A stretch of 64,000 nt of DNA from Clostridia bacterium (GTDB lineage Bacteria; Bacillota; Clostridia; Christensenellales; Aristaeellaceae), in the NCBI GenBank assembly GCA_017470145.1, contig JAFUFB010000025.1, forward strand, positions 1-64,000, written 5' to 3'. This document shows positions 53,321-61,611 of the stretch, one piece after another. Numbering within the stretch: the first letter of the stretch is position 1; the number at the start of each line of letters is the position of its first letter. A program made the translations under genes and the position numbers. Below the pieces are notes generated by a model. The model was not told the origin of the DNA. It searched no databases and saw only the letters and a list, made by a program, of their open reading frames with translations.

Positions 53321-53441
53321 GCAGGGAGAGCTTGTTGCTCAGGAGAAACAACACAAATACACTTGGCTTTCTTCGTTGATTTACAAGGGCTTTCTCGCTT
53401 CACACGCTCCGCGGAGGAGCATTTGAGCGCTTTTCCCCAAC

Positions 53442-53470
53442 TTGCAAACCGGGTCCGAAAGGGGTATAAT
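53442..53470 (+). promoter_or_regulatory. Promoter of the small helical protein gene
   Basis: TTGCAA (53442-53447), 17-nt spacer, TATAAT (53465-53470). The stretch 53321-53441 holds a GCTCC/GGAGC hairpin at 53406-53420 and no gene. Confidence 0.8.
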
Positions 53471-53503
53471 GGATCCATCAAAAACTGAAGGAGGGCTTTA
53501 CCC

Positions 53504-53746
53504 ATGGATATTCAAAAGATTATTTCTGACATCGTGGCCAAGGTGACGGGGGATTCTGACCTGATTAAGAAGCTGACCGCAGATCCGGCCGCCGTGATCA
53601 AGGAGCTGACTGGCTTCGAAGTGAATGCCGACCAGGTGAAGGAAATCGTCGCCGGCGTGACCAAGGCCCTGGGCTCCAACGCGGGTGATCTGCTGAAGGA
53701 AGGCACCGGCCTGCTGGATAAGGTCAAGGGCATCTTTGGCAAATAA
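53504..53746 (+). CDS. Small helical protein of unknown function
   Basis: 80 residues; GGAGGG before the ATG. No signal peptide or membrane helix. Four short amphipathic helices can be read, with DPAAVIKELTGFEVNADQVKEIV in the middle, reminiscent of small helical-bundle proteins that recur in Clostridia as hypothetical. Codon use is strongly biased and the gene has its own consensus promoter and strong terminator, so it is a single-gene unit that may be well expressed. Confidence 0.75.
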   Translation: MDIQKIISDIVAKVTGDSDLIKKLTADPAAVIKELTGFEVNADQVKEIVAGVTKALGSNAGDLLKEGTGLLDKVKGIFGK

Positions 53747-53767
53747 GATTTACACATCAGATTCTTT

Positions 53768-53792
53768 CCCCGGCATTTTGCCGGGGTTTTTT
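53768..53792 (+). terminator. Intrinsic terminator
   Basis: CCCCGGCA, loop TTT, TGCCGGGG, then TTTTTT. Confidence 0.96.
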
Positions 53793-53820
53793 CAGGAAGG
53801 AAAGAAAGGGAAGGACAGCA

Positions 53821-55176
53821 ATGAGCAGCAAGCAGCAGGGATTGGAAAAGAGAGTGGAGCGCTTCGTGGCCCGGATTCGCCGGGAGGACGTGAATCTGCA
53901 TGGATTCATCCTGACCGTAGGGGGGCAGGAGCAGGTGAAGGCCTATTACGCCCCCTTCCAGGAGGGGCAGCCCCACCGGATGTATTCCGTCAGCAAGACC
54001 ATGGTGGCCTGCGCCCTGGGCATGCTGATGGAGGAGGGGAAGCTAAGCCTGGAGGACCATATTGTGGATTATTTCCAGGATCTGCTGCCGGAAAATCCCA
54101 GCCCCTTCCTGCTGCACCTGACCATTCGGGATATGCTGCGGATGGCGACCTGCTATCGGGTGACCGCTTACCGGGAATACGAGGATGAGGACTGGACGAA
54201 GCCCTTCTTCGTGGGCCAGCCGGACCACGAGCCCGGCACGGTGTTCAACTATGACACGGGCAACAGCCAGGTGCTCTCCAGCCTGGTGAAGCGGCTGACG
54301 GGGAAGGAAGTCATCGACTTCCTGGAGGAGCGGCTGTTTACGCCCCTGGGCTGCGAGGATGAACGGTACTGGCTGCGGGATCCCTCCGGCCAATGCACCG
54401 GGGGCACGGGGCTCTGCATGAGCCTGCGGGACCTGAACAAGGTGGCCCTCTGCCTGAGCCGGGGCGGGGATGGATTGATTCCCGGATGGTTCGTGGCGGA
54501 GATGCAAAAGAAGCAGATCGACACCCTGCTGCAGGGGAACGAAGAGGAAAAATACGGCTACGGATGGCAGTGCTGGCGGACTCGGGCCGGATGGGTGCTG
54601 TACGGCATGGGGGGCCAGCTGGCGGTGCTGTGCCCGGAGAAGGACGCGGTGCTGTGCACCATCGCGGACGTGCGGCTGGATCCCAACGGCATGCAGCGGA
54701 TCTACGACGCCTTCTTTGAGGAGCTGTATCCCTGGCTGGACCGGGAGGACATGGCCCCGGCGGAGCTGCAGCTGCCGGCCTTGACGCTTTTCAACGACGC
54801 CGATGCTAAGCGGGTGACGGAAGGGGAGTATAGCTTCCCGGCGGAGAACGACCTCCGGTGGAAATCCCTGCGGGTGGCGGAGAACAGGCTGGTTTTTGAA
54901 AACGACCGGGGCGCCTGTGAGCTGCCCTTCCAGCCCGGAGAAACCTTATCCATCACCTATCCGGGATGGGAGCAGGAACCGGCCACCGTGTCTGCGGGAT
55001 GGTTCGCGGACGGGCAGCTGCGGATTCGGGTCCACGCCATCGGAAATTGCCCCTGCGGGTTCGACATGGTGGTGAGTTTCATGGACGACCATGTCACCGT
55101 GCAGGCCCGGCGCTCCTATGATCCCCTGACCCATGGATACGAAGGAGTCACGTCGGGGAATAGAATCAAAGACTGA
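53821..55176 (+). CDS. Beta-lactamase-fold serine hydrolase
   Basis: 451 residues, no signal peptide, so probably cytoplasmic. The class C beta-lactamase/esterase core is present: S-x-x-K in YSVSKT (Ser56, Lys59), Tyr in FNYDTGN (Tyr144), and a late GMGGQ segment near 265 that takes the place of the K(S/T)G/HxG motif. The last 130 residues form an extra beta-rich domain. Members hydrolyse esters, amides or peptidoglycan fragments; substrate not predictable. Upstream GAAGGAAAG is weak as a ribosome site. A 10-bp stem without T-tract follows at 55180-55205. Confidence 0.87.
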   Translation: MSSKQQGLEKRVERFVARIRREDVNLHGFILTVGGQEQVKAYYAPFQEGQPHRMYSVSKTMVACALGMLMEEGKLSLEDHIVDYFQDLLPENPSPFLLHLTIRDMLRMATCYRVTAYREYEDEDWTKPFFVGQPDHEPGTVFNYDTGNSQVLSSLVKRLTGKEVIDFLEERLFTPLGCEDERYWLRDPSGQCTGGTGLCMSLRDLNKVALCLSRGGDGLIPGWFVAEMQKKQIDTLLQGNEEEKYGYGWQCWRTRAGWVLYGMGGQLAVLCPEKDAVLCTIADVRLDPNGMQRIYDAFFEELYPWLDREDMAPAELQLPALTLFNDADAKRVTEGEYSFPAENDLRWKSLRVAENRLVFENDRGACELPFQPGETLSITYPGWEQEPATVSAGWFADGQLRIRVHAIGNCPCGFDMVVSFMDDHVTVQARRSYDPLTHGYEGVTSGNRIKD

Positions 55177-55301
55177 GGGCCCTTCTTCCGGGAGCGGAGG
55201 AAGGGAGATCAAGATGGTCATGCACGACGGAAGAAAAATGATTTCATGATGAAGGAAATCAATCAACGTTTCAAAAAAGAACGATAAAGAAGGTAAAGAA
55301 G

Positions 55302-57497
55302 ATGCGACAGACCAGGGAGAAGGGAAAAGGCCGCGGAAGCTATTTTCGCAGCGGGGTGTTCAAGCGCCTGTTTTTATCCTACACCTTGATCATCGTGCTG
55401 GTTTTTGGAATCTTTATTGGATGGTCCGTGGTTTCCTATTGTCGGGAGGCGGCGGATTTGGCAACCCGGGAATGGGAACAGAAGGCGGAGTCCTGGGGAA
55501 CATGGATGGATCAGCAGCTGATCCAGGCCCAGATGCTTTGCGCCGCAGTGAACGCTTCGGAGAGCGCTCGATCCGCCTTGCAGACGGTGTACGTGGAGAA
55601 GAAAACCATGAGCTCCCTGCAGCTGTATAACATGCTGGGGGACTTGACCCGAATCCTGGGCGCGGTACGCAGCACCAGCCTATACAACGTGATGCTGGCT
55701 TTCCAGGGGGAGAACAAGGTCTATTTGCCGGGGAATGTATACTCAGTCAAGGGCAATTGCCAGGCGCTGCAGACCACGCCCTATCTCGGCGTGACCACTG
55801 CGGCTCAGCTGATGGAAGTCAGCGGCAACCAGATGATGCTGAACAAGGAATACTTGATCTATGGAGAGGCATATACCGGCTTTGGCAGCCAAAGCTCCAT
55901 CAAGGGCGAAGTGCTGGTATTGATGGAGCAGGATCAGATTCGAATGGCCCTTCGAGAACGGACCGCGGAAGGAACTTCGGTCCAGATTCTGCGCCGGGGA
56001 CAGACTGCGTATCTTTCCGGGGAGGCGACAGGCCGGGTGTTCCGGACGCGGAGCCTGGTGGACAACACCCTGGAATACGAGGTGACGGTTCCAGAAAAGC
56101 TAATTTCCCGGCTGCTGCCGGCGTCCGCCTGGATTCCACTGTTCATTATGGCGCTGGCCAGCATCTTCTTTGTACTGGTGACCTACTGGCTATCCCGCCG
56201 ATATTATCGCCCCATTGATGAAATCCATCAGTTGGTAGAAAAGCCTGCCCAGCCCAGCGCCGGGGAGGAGGGAAACGAGTTTGACGCCATCATCCATGGG
56301 ATTTCCAGCCTCATTGGCGAACGAAACGGATATCGGGAGCGGATGGTCACCATTACCCCTTACGCGAAGCAGGGAATGCTGCAGGCCGCGATTCGGGGCG
56401 TGGGGCGGACGGAAATGCTGGTGGAGGAGCAATTCACCGAGCTGAAGCGGGATTATTACACCGTAGGACTGGTAAACCTGGCCATTACGCGGGAAATCCC
56501 TGCGGCGGAACGTAGATACCAGGATCTGCAGGAGCTGACTCTCTCCGTTTGCCGGGATGCGGGGGGCGAGGAAATTCAGGTGGTGGCCGTGCCGGAAAAT
56601 CTGCAAAACACCTTTGTCATCGCGGCCGGCGACGAGAAGGGAGGCTTCGAAGATTTCTTCTATGGGCTGTATAACGCGCTGGAGGAGCATATCGGTGATG
56701 AAAACACGGTGATCACCCTGGGGGTGGGCCATCGGGAGAATGATCTGGAGCGGCTGAACGCGGCTTGCCGGGAGGCGCAGACTTCGCTGGCGCAGATGCT
56801 GACCGGAGGCCGGGGCGCGGTTTACTTCCCGGAGGACCGGGTGGAAAACGCGCCGGGATACTATTTTCCCAAGGACGCCCAGAAGCAGATGGTACGCATG
56901 CTGAAGGAGAGGGATCTGGCGGGGCTGAACGGCCTGCTGGACGACATTTATCAGCGAAACATGGTGGAGGCGGATTTGCCCGCCGTGGAAGCCCGGCAGC
57001 TGGCGGACGAGCTGTACTGGACCATTCGGAAGGCCCTGCGAAACGCCTATGATCTGAGTACGATTCACATCCGGATGGAACCCATCCGTGGCGCGGCGAC
57101 CATGGAAGAAATCTTTGCTTATTATCGCCAGGTATTCGCCGCCAGCCTGCAGGAGGCGCCCCTGCAGGAAGGGGAGGAAAACGAACAATCTCTGGAGGAA
57201 GAGATTTGCCGATATCTGGAGGAGCACCTGTATGATCCGAATCTGAGCCTGAACGGCGTGGCGGATCGCTTTGGCGTTTCAGCCAAGATGGTGGGCCTGA
57301 TTTGCAGAAAACGGTATGGACAGACCTTCCTGAACTACGTGCGGGACCGGCAGATTCATCGGGCGGTGGAGATGCTGAAGGAAACGGATTTGAGTCTGGA
57401 GGAAATCAGCGGGCAGTGCGGATTTACGAATATCCTGACTTTCCGGCGGAATTTCAAGGCTGTCATGGGTGTAAACCCCAGCGAATACAGAGGATAG
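55302..57497 (+). CDS. Membrane-anchored AraC-family regulator
   Basis: 731 residues. TM helix 1 near 23-46, an extracellular domain of about 225 residues (Cache-like sensor by position), TM helix 2 near 272-295 followed by a HAMP-like RRYYRPIDEI segment, a large cytoplasmic middle part, and a C-terminal AraC domain with two helix-turn-helices (LNGVADRFGVSAKMVGLICRK and LEEISGQCGFTNILTFRRNFKA ... GVNPSEYRG). This one-component architecture is typical of Clostridia/Paenibacillus regulators placed just upstream of LplB-YtcP-SBP operons and presumably senses the sugar or the loaded binding protein and activates importer 2. The gene ends in a terminator before that operon. Confidence 0.9.
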   Translation: MRQTREKGKGRGSYFRSGVFKRLFLSYTLIIVLVFGIFIGWSVVSYCREAADLATREWEQKAESWGTWMDQQLIQAQMLCAAVNASESARSALQTVYVEKKTMSSLQLYNMLGDLTRILGAVRSTSLYNVMLAFQGENKVYLPGNVYSVKGNCQALQTTPYLGVTTAAQLMEVSGNQMMLNKEYLIYGEAYTGFGSQSSIKGEVLVLMEQDQIRMALRERTAEGTSVQILRRGQTAYLSGEATGRVFRTRSLVDNTLEYEVTVPEKLISRLLPASAWIPLFIMALASIFFVLVTYWLSRRYYRPIDEIHQLVEKPAQPSAGEEGNEFDAIIHGISSLIGERNGYRERMVTITPYAKQGMLQAAIRGVGRTEMLVEEQFTELKRDYYTVGLVNLAITREIPAAERRYQDLQELTLSVCRDAGGEEIQVVAVPENLQNTFVIAAGDEKGGFEDFFYGLYNALEEHIGDENTVITLGVGHRENDLERLNAACREAQTSLAQMLTGGRGAVYFPEDRVENAPGYYFPKDAQKQMVRMLKERDLAGLNGLLDDIYQRNMVEADLPAVEARQLADELYWTIRKALRNAYDLSTIHIRMEPIRGAATMEEIFAYYRQVFAASLQEAPLQEGEENEQSLEEEICRYLEEHLYDPNLSLNGVADRFGVSAKMVGLICRKRYGQTFLNYVRDRQIHRAVEMLKETDLSLEEISGQCGFTNILTFRRNFKAVMGVNPSEYRG

Positions 57498-57571
57498 CGT
57501 GTGAAGAGGAATCAAATTTGGCCCTGGCCGGATTTGAAGCATCCTTAATGAAGTGACGAAAAAAGGAACCA

Positions 57572-57608
57572 AAACAGACAAGCACGATTTGATGCTTGTC
57601 TGTTTTTT
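57572..57608 (+). terminator. Intrinsic terminator between regulator and importer 2
   Basis: AAACAGACAAGCA (57572-57584) and TGCTTGTCTGTTT (57593-57605) pair perfectly (13 bp) around CGATTTGA, with more T after it. A GCGAGGA/TCCTCGC hairpin (57635-57651) follows in the leader. No clear promoter for importer 2 is seen in 57609-57691. Confidence 0.92.
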
Positions 57609-57691
57609 TGTTTTTTTGGTACTGTTTTGCCATGGCGAGGAGCTTCCTCGCGGTGAAAACAAGATCATTTATTTTGAAACGGAGGAATTTC

Positions 57692-58639
57692 ATGGCACGT
57701 CCGGTGAACGACTTCCAGCCGGGGAAGAAGACCCTGGGTCAACTGGTGAGCAGGGATCGTCAGTTGATTCTGATGTTCCTGCCGGTTTTTCTTTTCTACA
57801 TTATCTTCTGCTACCTGCCCATGGTTGGTCTGGCCATGGCCTTTGAAGATTTCAAAATGGGCAGCGGCTTCGTCGGGGTTTTCAGCAGTCCTTGGGTGGG
57901 GCTGAAATGGTTCAACCAGTTCTTCAGCTCCGTGTTCGCCTGGCGGCTGATCCGGAACACCTTCCTGCTTTCCTTCTATTCCCTGATCTTCGGTTTCCCG
58001 ATTCCGATCATCTTCGCGATTTGCATCACCCAGCTGCGGGCGAAGCGCTTCGCCAAGGTGGCTCAGGTGATCACCTACCTGCCTTACTTCATCTCCACGG
58101 TGGTGGTGGTAGGTATGATGACCAACTTCCTGAGCCCCTCCAGCGGCATCATCAACCAGATGATCAAGGCCTTCGGCGGCAAAGCCATCAACTTTATGGG
58201 CATGCCCAGCTGGTTCCGGAAGCTGTACGTTATCTCCGGGTCCTGGCAGAGCTTCGGCTTCAACGCCATCATCTTCGTGGCGGCCATCATGGGCATCGAC
58301 CCCTCTCTGTACGAGGCCATGCGGGTGGACGGCGCCAGCCGCTGGCAGCAGATCATTCACCTGATCCTGCCCATGATTTCGGATACCATCATCCTGCTGC
58401 TGATCATGACCTTGGGAAACCTGCTGAACGTAGGCTTTGAAAAGGTTTATCTGATGTATTCTCCCGCGGTGTACGAGACCGGCGATGTCATCGCCACCTA
58501 CGTGTACCGCCAGGGTATCGAAAACAAGAACTTCGGATACGCTTCCGCTGTTGGCCTGTTCTACTCGGCGGTGGGCTTCCTCTTCGTGGTGGGCAGCAAC
58601 ACCCTGAGCCGCAAGGTGACGGGCAGCAGCCTTTGGTAA
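57692..58639 (+). CDS. Sugar ABC transporter permease, LplB type (importer 2)
   Basis: 315 residues from ATG 57692, six bases after GGAGG; the open frame to 57596 runs through a terminator. First membrane helix LILMFLPVFLFYIIFCYLPM, EAA loop EAMRVDGASRWQQIIHLILPMISD near 235-258, and the typical C-terminus (YASAVGLFYSAVGFLFVVGSN). Paralogue of the gene at 48424. Together with the next protein it forms the channel of a CUT1-type importer; no ATPase gene is present here either. Confidence 0.93.
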   Translation: MARPVNDFQPGKKTLGQLVSRDRQLILMFLPVFLFYIIFCYLPMVGLAMAFEDFKMGSGFVGVFSSPWVGLKWFNQFFSSVFAWRLIRNTFLLSFYSLIFGFPIPIIFAICITQLRAKRFAKVAQVITYLPYFISTVVVVGMMTNFLSPSSGIINQMIKAFGGKAINFMGMPSWFRKLYVISGSWQSFGFNAIIFVAAIMGIDPSLYEAMRVDGASRWQQIIHLILPMISDTIILLLIMTLGNLLNVGFEKVYLMYSPAVYETGDVIATYVYRQGIENKNFGYASAVGLFYSAVGFLFVVGSNTLSRKVTGSSLW

Positions 58640-58662
58640 GATTCGGGAAGGAGTGAAAAAGA

Positions 58663-59586
58663 ATGACAGCTTTAGCTAAACGCAGAGTGCATAAGCCGGA
58701 TTCCTTCCTGACGGAGAGCGCCGGAGACAAGACGCTGGATGTGATCATCTGGATTCTGGTGCTGTTCGCGGTGCTGGTAACCGCTTATCCCTTTCTGTAC
58801 GTAATTTCCATCTCCTTCTCCGACGGCGCGGCCGTGGCGAGAGGGGATGTGTGGCTGCTGCCCAAGGGCTTCACTACGGAGACCTATGGCATGGTGATGG
58901 GTTACAAGCAGCTGTGGACCTCCTATCTGAACACCGCGTTTTACACCGTGTTCGGTACCCTGGCCAACGTTGTGTTCACCTGCCTGGCCGCCTATCCCCT
59001 GAGCCGGAAACGGTTCTTCCTGCGGCGGAAGCTGAACTTCTTCGTGGTATTCACGATGTACTTCAGCGGCGGCATGATTCCCACCTACATGGTGGTGACG
59101 GGCCTGGGACTGTATAACAGCCGCCTGGCCATGATCATCCCCGTGCTGCTGAGCACCTATAACATGATGATCTGCCGCAGCGCCATGGAGAGCGTGCCGG
59201 AGGATCTGTTCGAAAACGCGTCCCTGGAGGGGGCCAGCGACTGGTACATGATGGTGCACATCGCGGTGCCGCTGATCAAGCCCACCCTGGCGGTGCTGAC
59301 GCTGTACTACGCTGTGGCTCGGTATAACGATTTCTTCAGCGGCATGCTGTACTTGGGCAAAAGTGAGCTGCAGCCCCTGCAGATGTTCCTGCGCCGGGTG
59401 CTGCTGATGTCCTCAGCGGAGGTGCTGCAGCAGGCGGGAACCGCGGCGGCGGACGCCGCGGCGAAGAACACCCTGAAGATTCGCTACGTCTGCATCGTGC
59501 TGGCGGCTGTGCCCATCTTCTGCATCACACCCTTTGTGCAGAAGTATCTGGTAAGCGGAACGATGCTGGGGGCGGTGAAGGGTTAA
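58663..59586 (+). CDS. Sugar ABC transporter permease, YtcP type (importer 2)
   Basis: 307 residues, 23 bases after the LplB-type gene, with GAAGGAGTG upstream. Six hydrophobic segments, FTMYFSGGMIPTYMVV in the middle, EAA-like loop ENASLEGASDWYMMVHIAVPLIKP near 188-210, C-terminal PFVQKYLVSGTMLGAVKG nearly the same as in the importer 1 paralogue. Its stop codon is inside the first stem of the second copy of the tandem structured element. Confidence 0.93.
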   Translation: MTALAKRRVHKPDSFLTESAGDKTLDVIIWILVLFAVLVTAYPFLYVISISFSDGAAVARGDVWLLPKGFTTETYGMVMGYKQLWTSYLNTAFYTVFGTLANVVFTCLAAYPLSRKRFFLRRKLNFFVVFTMYFSGGMIPTYMVVTGLGLYNSRLAMIIPVLLSTYNMMICRSAMESVPEDLFENASLEGASDWYMMVHIAVPLIKPTLAVLTLYYAVARYNDFFSGMLYLGKSELQPLQMFLRRVLLMSSAEVLQQAGTAAADAAAKNTLKIRYVCIVLAAVPIFCITPFVQKYLVSGTMLGAVKG

Positions 59587-59789
59587 AATTTTCCGCCCCC
59601 CAGTGGGGGAAATTGCGGAAAATTTTAACAGAGCCAACAAGGAGCGATCTCCACAGTGTGGAGTCGCGACTATGTTGGCGACCGGGATAGATTTTTTCGA
59701 CCCGCAGTGCGGGAAATTTCGAAAAAATCTATCAGAGCCCGCACAGAGCGAGCTCGCCTGCGGCGAGTCGCGACAATGCGGGCGACCGG
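59582..59789 (+). ncRNA. Tandem pair of 104-nt structured elements (locus B)
   Basis: Units 59582-59685 and 59686-59789, each 104 nt, with the same plan as 50313-50520. Unit 1: P1 TTAAAATTTTCCGC/GCGGAAAATTTTAA (14 bp, perfect), hairpin CCCCC/GGGGG, AAATT, P2 GCCAACA/TGTTGGC. Unit 2: P1 GATAGATTTTTTCGA/TCGAAAAAATCTATC (15 bp, perfect), hairpin CCCGCA/TGCGGG, AAATT, P2 GCCCGCA/TGCGGGC, P4 CTCGCC/GGCGAG. P1 of the two units differs at many positions yet pairs fully. As in locus A, CCCGCTGG follows three bases after the pair; here CCAGCGG at 59845-59851 could pair with it, next to the ribosome site. The binding-protein start is 97 nt downstream. Confidence 0.82.
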
Positions 59790-59886
59790 ATGCCCGCTGG
59801 AAAAGCGGATACCCAAGATAACAGCCTCTGTCCAACTTTGTTTCCCAGCGGATGGAGATCCGCAAAAAATAAAAGGAGGTAACCCC

Positions 59887-61392
59887 ATGAAAAAGACCCT
59901 GAGCATCCTGCTCGCCCTGTGCCTGCTGCTGGGCTGCGCTTCCGCCTTCGCGGAGAACGGCACCGTCAGCCAGCTGGCCATCAACTCCTACTACTCCACC
60001 GTGGACCTGAAGGACGCTTATCTGCTGAAAAAGATCGCGGATAACGCCGGCGTCACCGTGGACTGGAACCTGCTGGATCCCGGCACCTATGCCGAATCCG
60101 TCAGCCCCATGCTGGCCGCTGGCCAGGATCTGGCCGATGTGATTCAGCTGCCCGACCTGGACGCCAACCAGACCTATCTGTCTGCTGGCCTGTTCGAGCC
60201 CCTGGATGAGCATTTCGACATCATGCCCAACTATGTGAAGTTCCTGGATGAGAATCCCATCATCAAGGGCTCCCTGACCGCCGTGGACGGACACATCTAC
60301 TATGTGCCCCAGACCGTGGTGACCAACAACTATCAGCCCGTGATGATGTACAACGTCCGCTGGCTGGAGAAGGCCGGCATCGAAGCGCCCACCACCCTGG
60401 ACGCCTTCGTGGAAATGCTGCGGTACTACAAGGAAAACGACATGAACGACAATGGCGATACCACCGATGAGATCCCCATGAGCGTTCAGAGCGCCTTCCT
60501 GCCCTACATGTTCGGCCCCGCTTTCGGTCTGGATCTGGTCAGCGGCTTCTACGCCGATGACGAAGGCAAAGTGCACTACGCCGCCTACGAGACCGAAGCT
60601 TACAAGAATTACCTGACCTTCCTGAACGGCCTGTACAACGAAGGCCTGCTGGAAGTCGAGTTCACTACCCTGAACCGTGACCAGACCGTCGAGCGCTGCG
60701 CCAACGACACCACCGGCGTCACCTTCGACTTCTCCTGGCAGATGTCCACCCTGTATTCCCAGAACGCTCCTGGCTATGACGGCGAGCACGGCATCTTCGT
60801 GGGCGCTGCTCCTCTGAGCGGAGATCATGAAGGCTTCTATGTGGGCCGTACCCCTGTGAGCAATGTGTTCGGCATCAACGCCAAGTCCCAGAATCTGGAA
60901 GCGGCCATCAAGTATCTGGACTACGCCATGAGCGAAGAAGCTCAGGATCTGTATGTCTGGGGCGAAGAAGGCCTGACCTATGAAGTGGACGAGAATGGCG
61001 CCCGGCACTTCCTGCCCCGCACCACGGAAGACTCCACCTGGTTCCAGGGCCTGGGCATCAACGCGCCCAACATGCCCTCTCAGCAGAGCGTTCCCGCCAC
61101 CGACGTCCTGCTGGCTGCCTGGCATGTGCAGAACGACCGTGACTTCGAAGAGCCCTACATCCGCGCTCCGTTCCCCTTCGTGTACTCCACGACCGAGGAA
61201 GCTTCCACGCTGAGCATGTACCTGGTTGACCTGCAGACCTACGTGGACGAGCATGCTGTTGGCTTCATCAGCGGCACCTATTCCATCGAGGACGAGTTCG
61301 ACAGCTACATCTCCGCGCTGCAGGGACTGCAGATCGAAGAGCTGCTGAAGGTGAAGCAGGCTCAGTATGACCGCTTCGCTGCCGCGAACTAA
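59887..61392 (+). CDS. Extracellular sugar-binding protein of importer 2
   Basis: 501 residues from ATG 59887, after AAAAGGAGG. Signal peptide KKTLSILLALCLLLGCASAFA: LLGC could be a lipobox, while AFA before EN also suits signal peptidase I, so anchoring is uncertain. Family 1 SBP features: LLDPGTYAESVSPMLAAGQDLADVIQL, DEIPMSVQSAF, AIKYLDYAMSEEAQDLYVWGEEG near 340-365. The build matches LipO-type binding proteins of LplB/YtcP systems. Codon bias is strong, pointing to high expression. Two terminators follow. Confidence 0.92.
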   Translation: MKKTLSILLALCLLLGCASAFAENGTVSQLAINSYYSTVDLKDAYLLKKIADNAGVTVDWNLLDPGTYAESVSPMLAAGQDLADVIQLPDLDANQTYLSAGLFEPLDEHFDIMPNYVKFLDENPIIKGSLTAVDGHIYYVPQTVVTNNYQPVMMYNVRWLEKAGIEAPTTLDAFVEMLRYYKENDMNDNGDTTDEIPMSVQSAFLPYMFGPAFGLDLVSGFYADDEGKVHYAAYETEAYKNYLTFLNGLYNEGLLEVEFTTLNRDQTVERCANDTTGVTFDFSWQMSTLYSQNAPGYDGEHGIFVGAAPLSGDHEGFYVGRTPVSNVFGINAKSQNLEAAIKYLDYAMSEEAQDLYVWGEEGLTYEVDENGARHFLPRTTEDSTWFQGLGINAPNMPSQQSVPATDVLLAAWHVQNDRDFEEPYIRAPFPFVYSTTEEASTLSMYLVDLQTYVDEHAVGFISGTYSIEDEFDSYISALQGLQIEELLKVKQAQYDRFAAAN

Positions 61393-61417
61393 TCCATCGC
61401 ATAGAGGCTAAGCTTCT

Positions 61418-61447
61418 GGCTCTCCCCCTTCCGGGGGAGAGCCTTTT
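61418..61447 (+). terminator. Intrinsic terminator of importer 2
   Basis: GGCTCTCCCCC, loop TTCC, GGGGGAGAGCC, then TTTT. Confidence 0.95.
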
Positions 61448-61483
61448 CTTCACTCATTGGCCGGATGATAAGGGTTATCTGGC

Positions 61484-61511
61484 GCTTTCCCTTTCAGGGA
61501 GGGCTCTTTTT
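61484..61511 (+). terminator. Second terminator-like hairpin
   Basis: GCTTTCCCT, loop TTC, AGGGAGGGC (two G-T pairs), followed by TCTTTTT. Confidence 0.75.
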
Positions 61512-61611
61512 GCATGTTCTATGCGCCGAGGCAGGAAAAGATACAGTGATTGCCGAATGAAACAGCAAAGCACGCGGAAAGAATCATTTTGAATCAACGG
61601 AGGAAAAGAAC

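Noticed and set aside
57609-57691. Promoter for importer 2
   Set aside because: No pair of -35/-10 boxes with acceptable spacing could be read; an activator-dependent weak promoter is possible but not supported.
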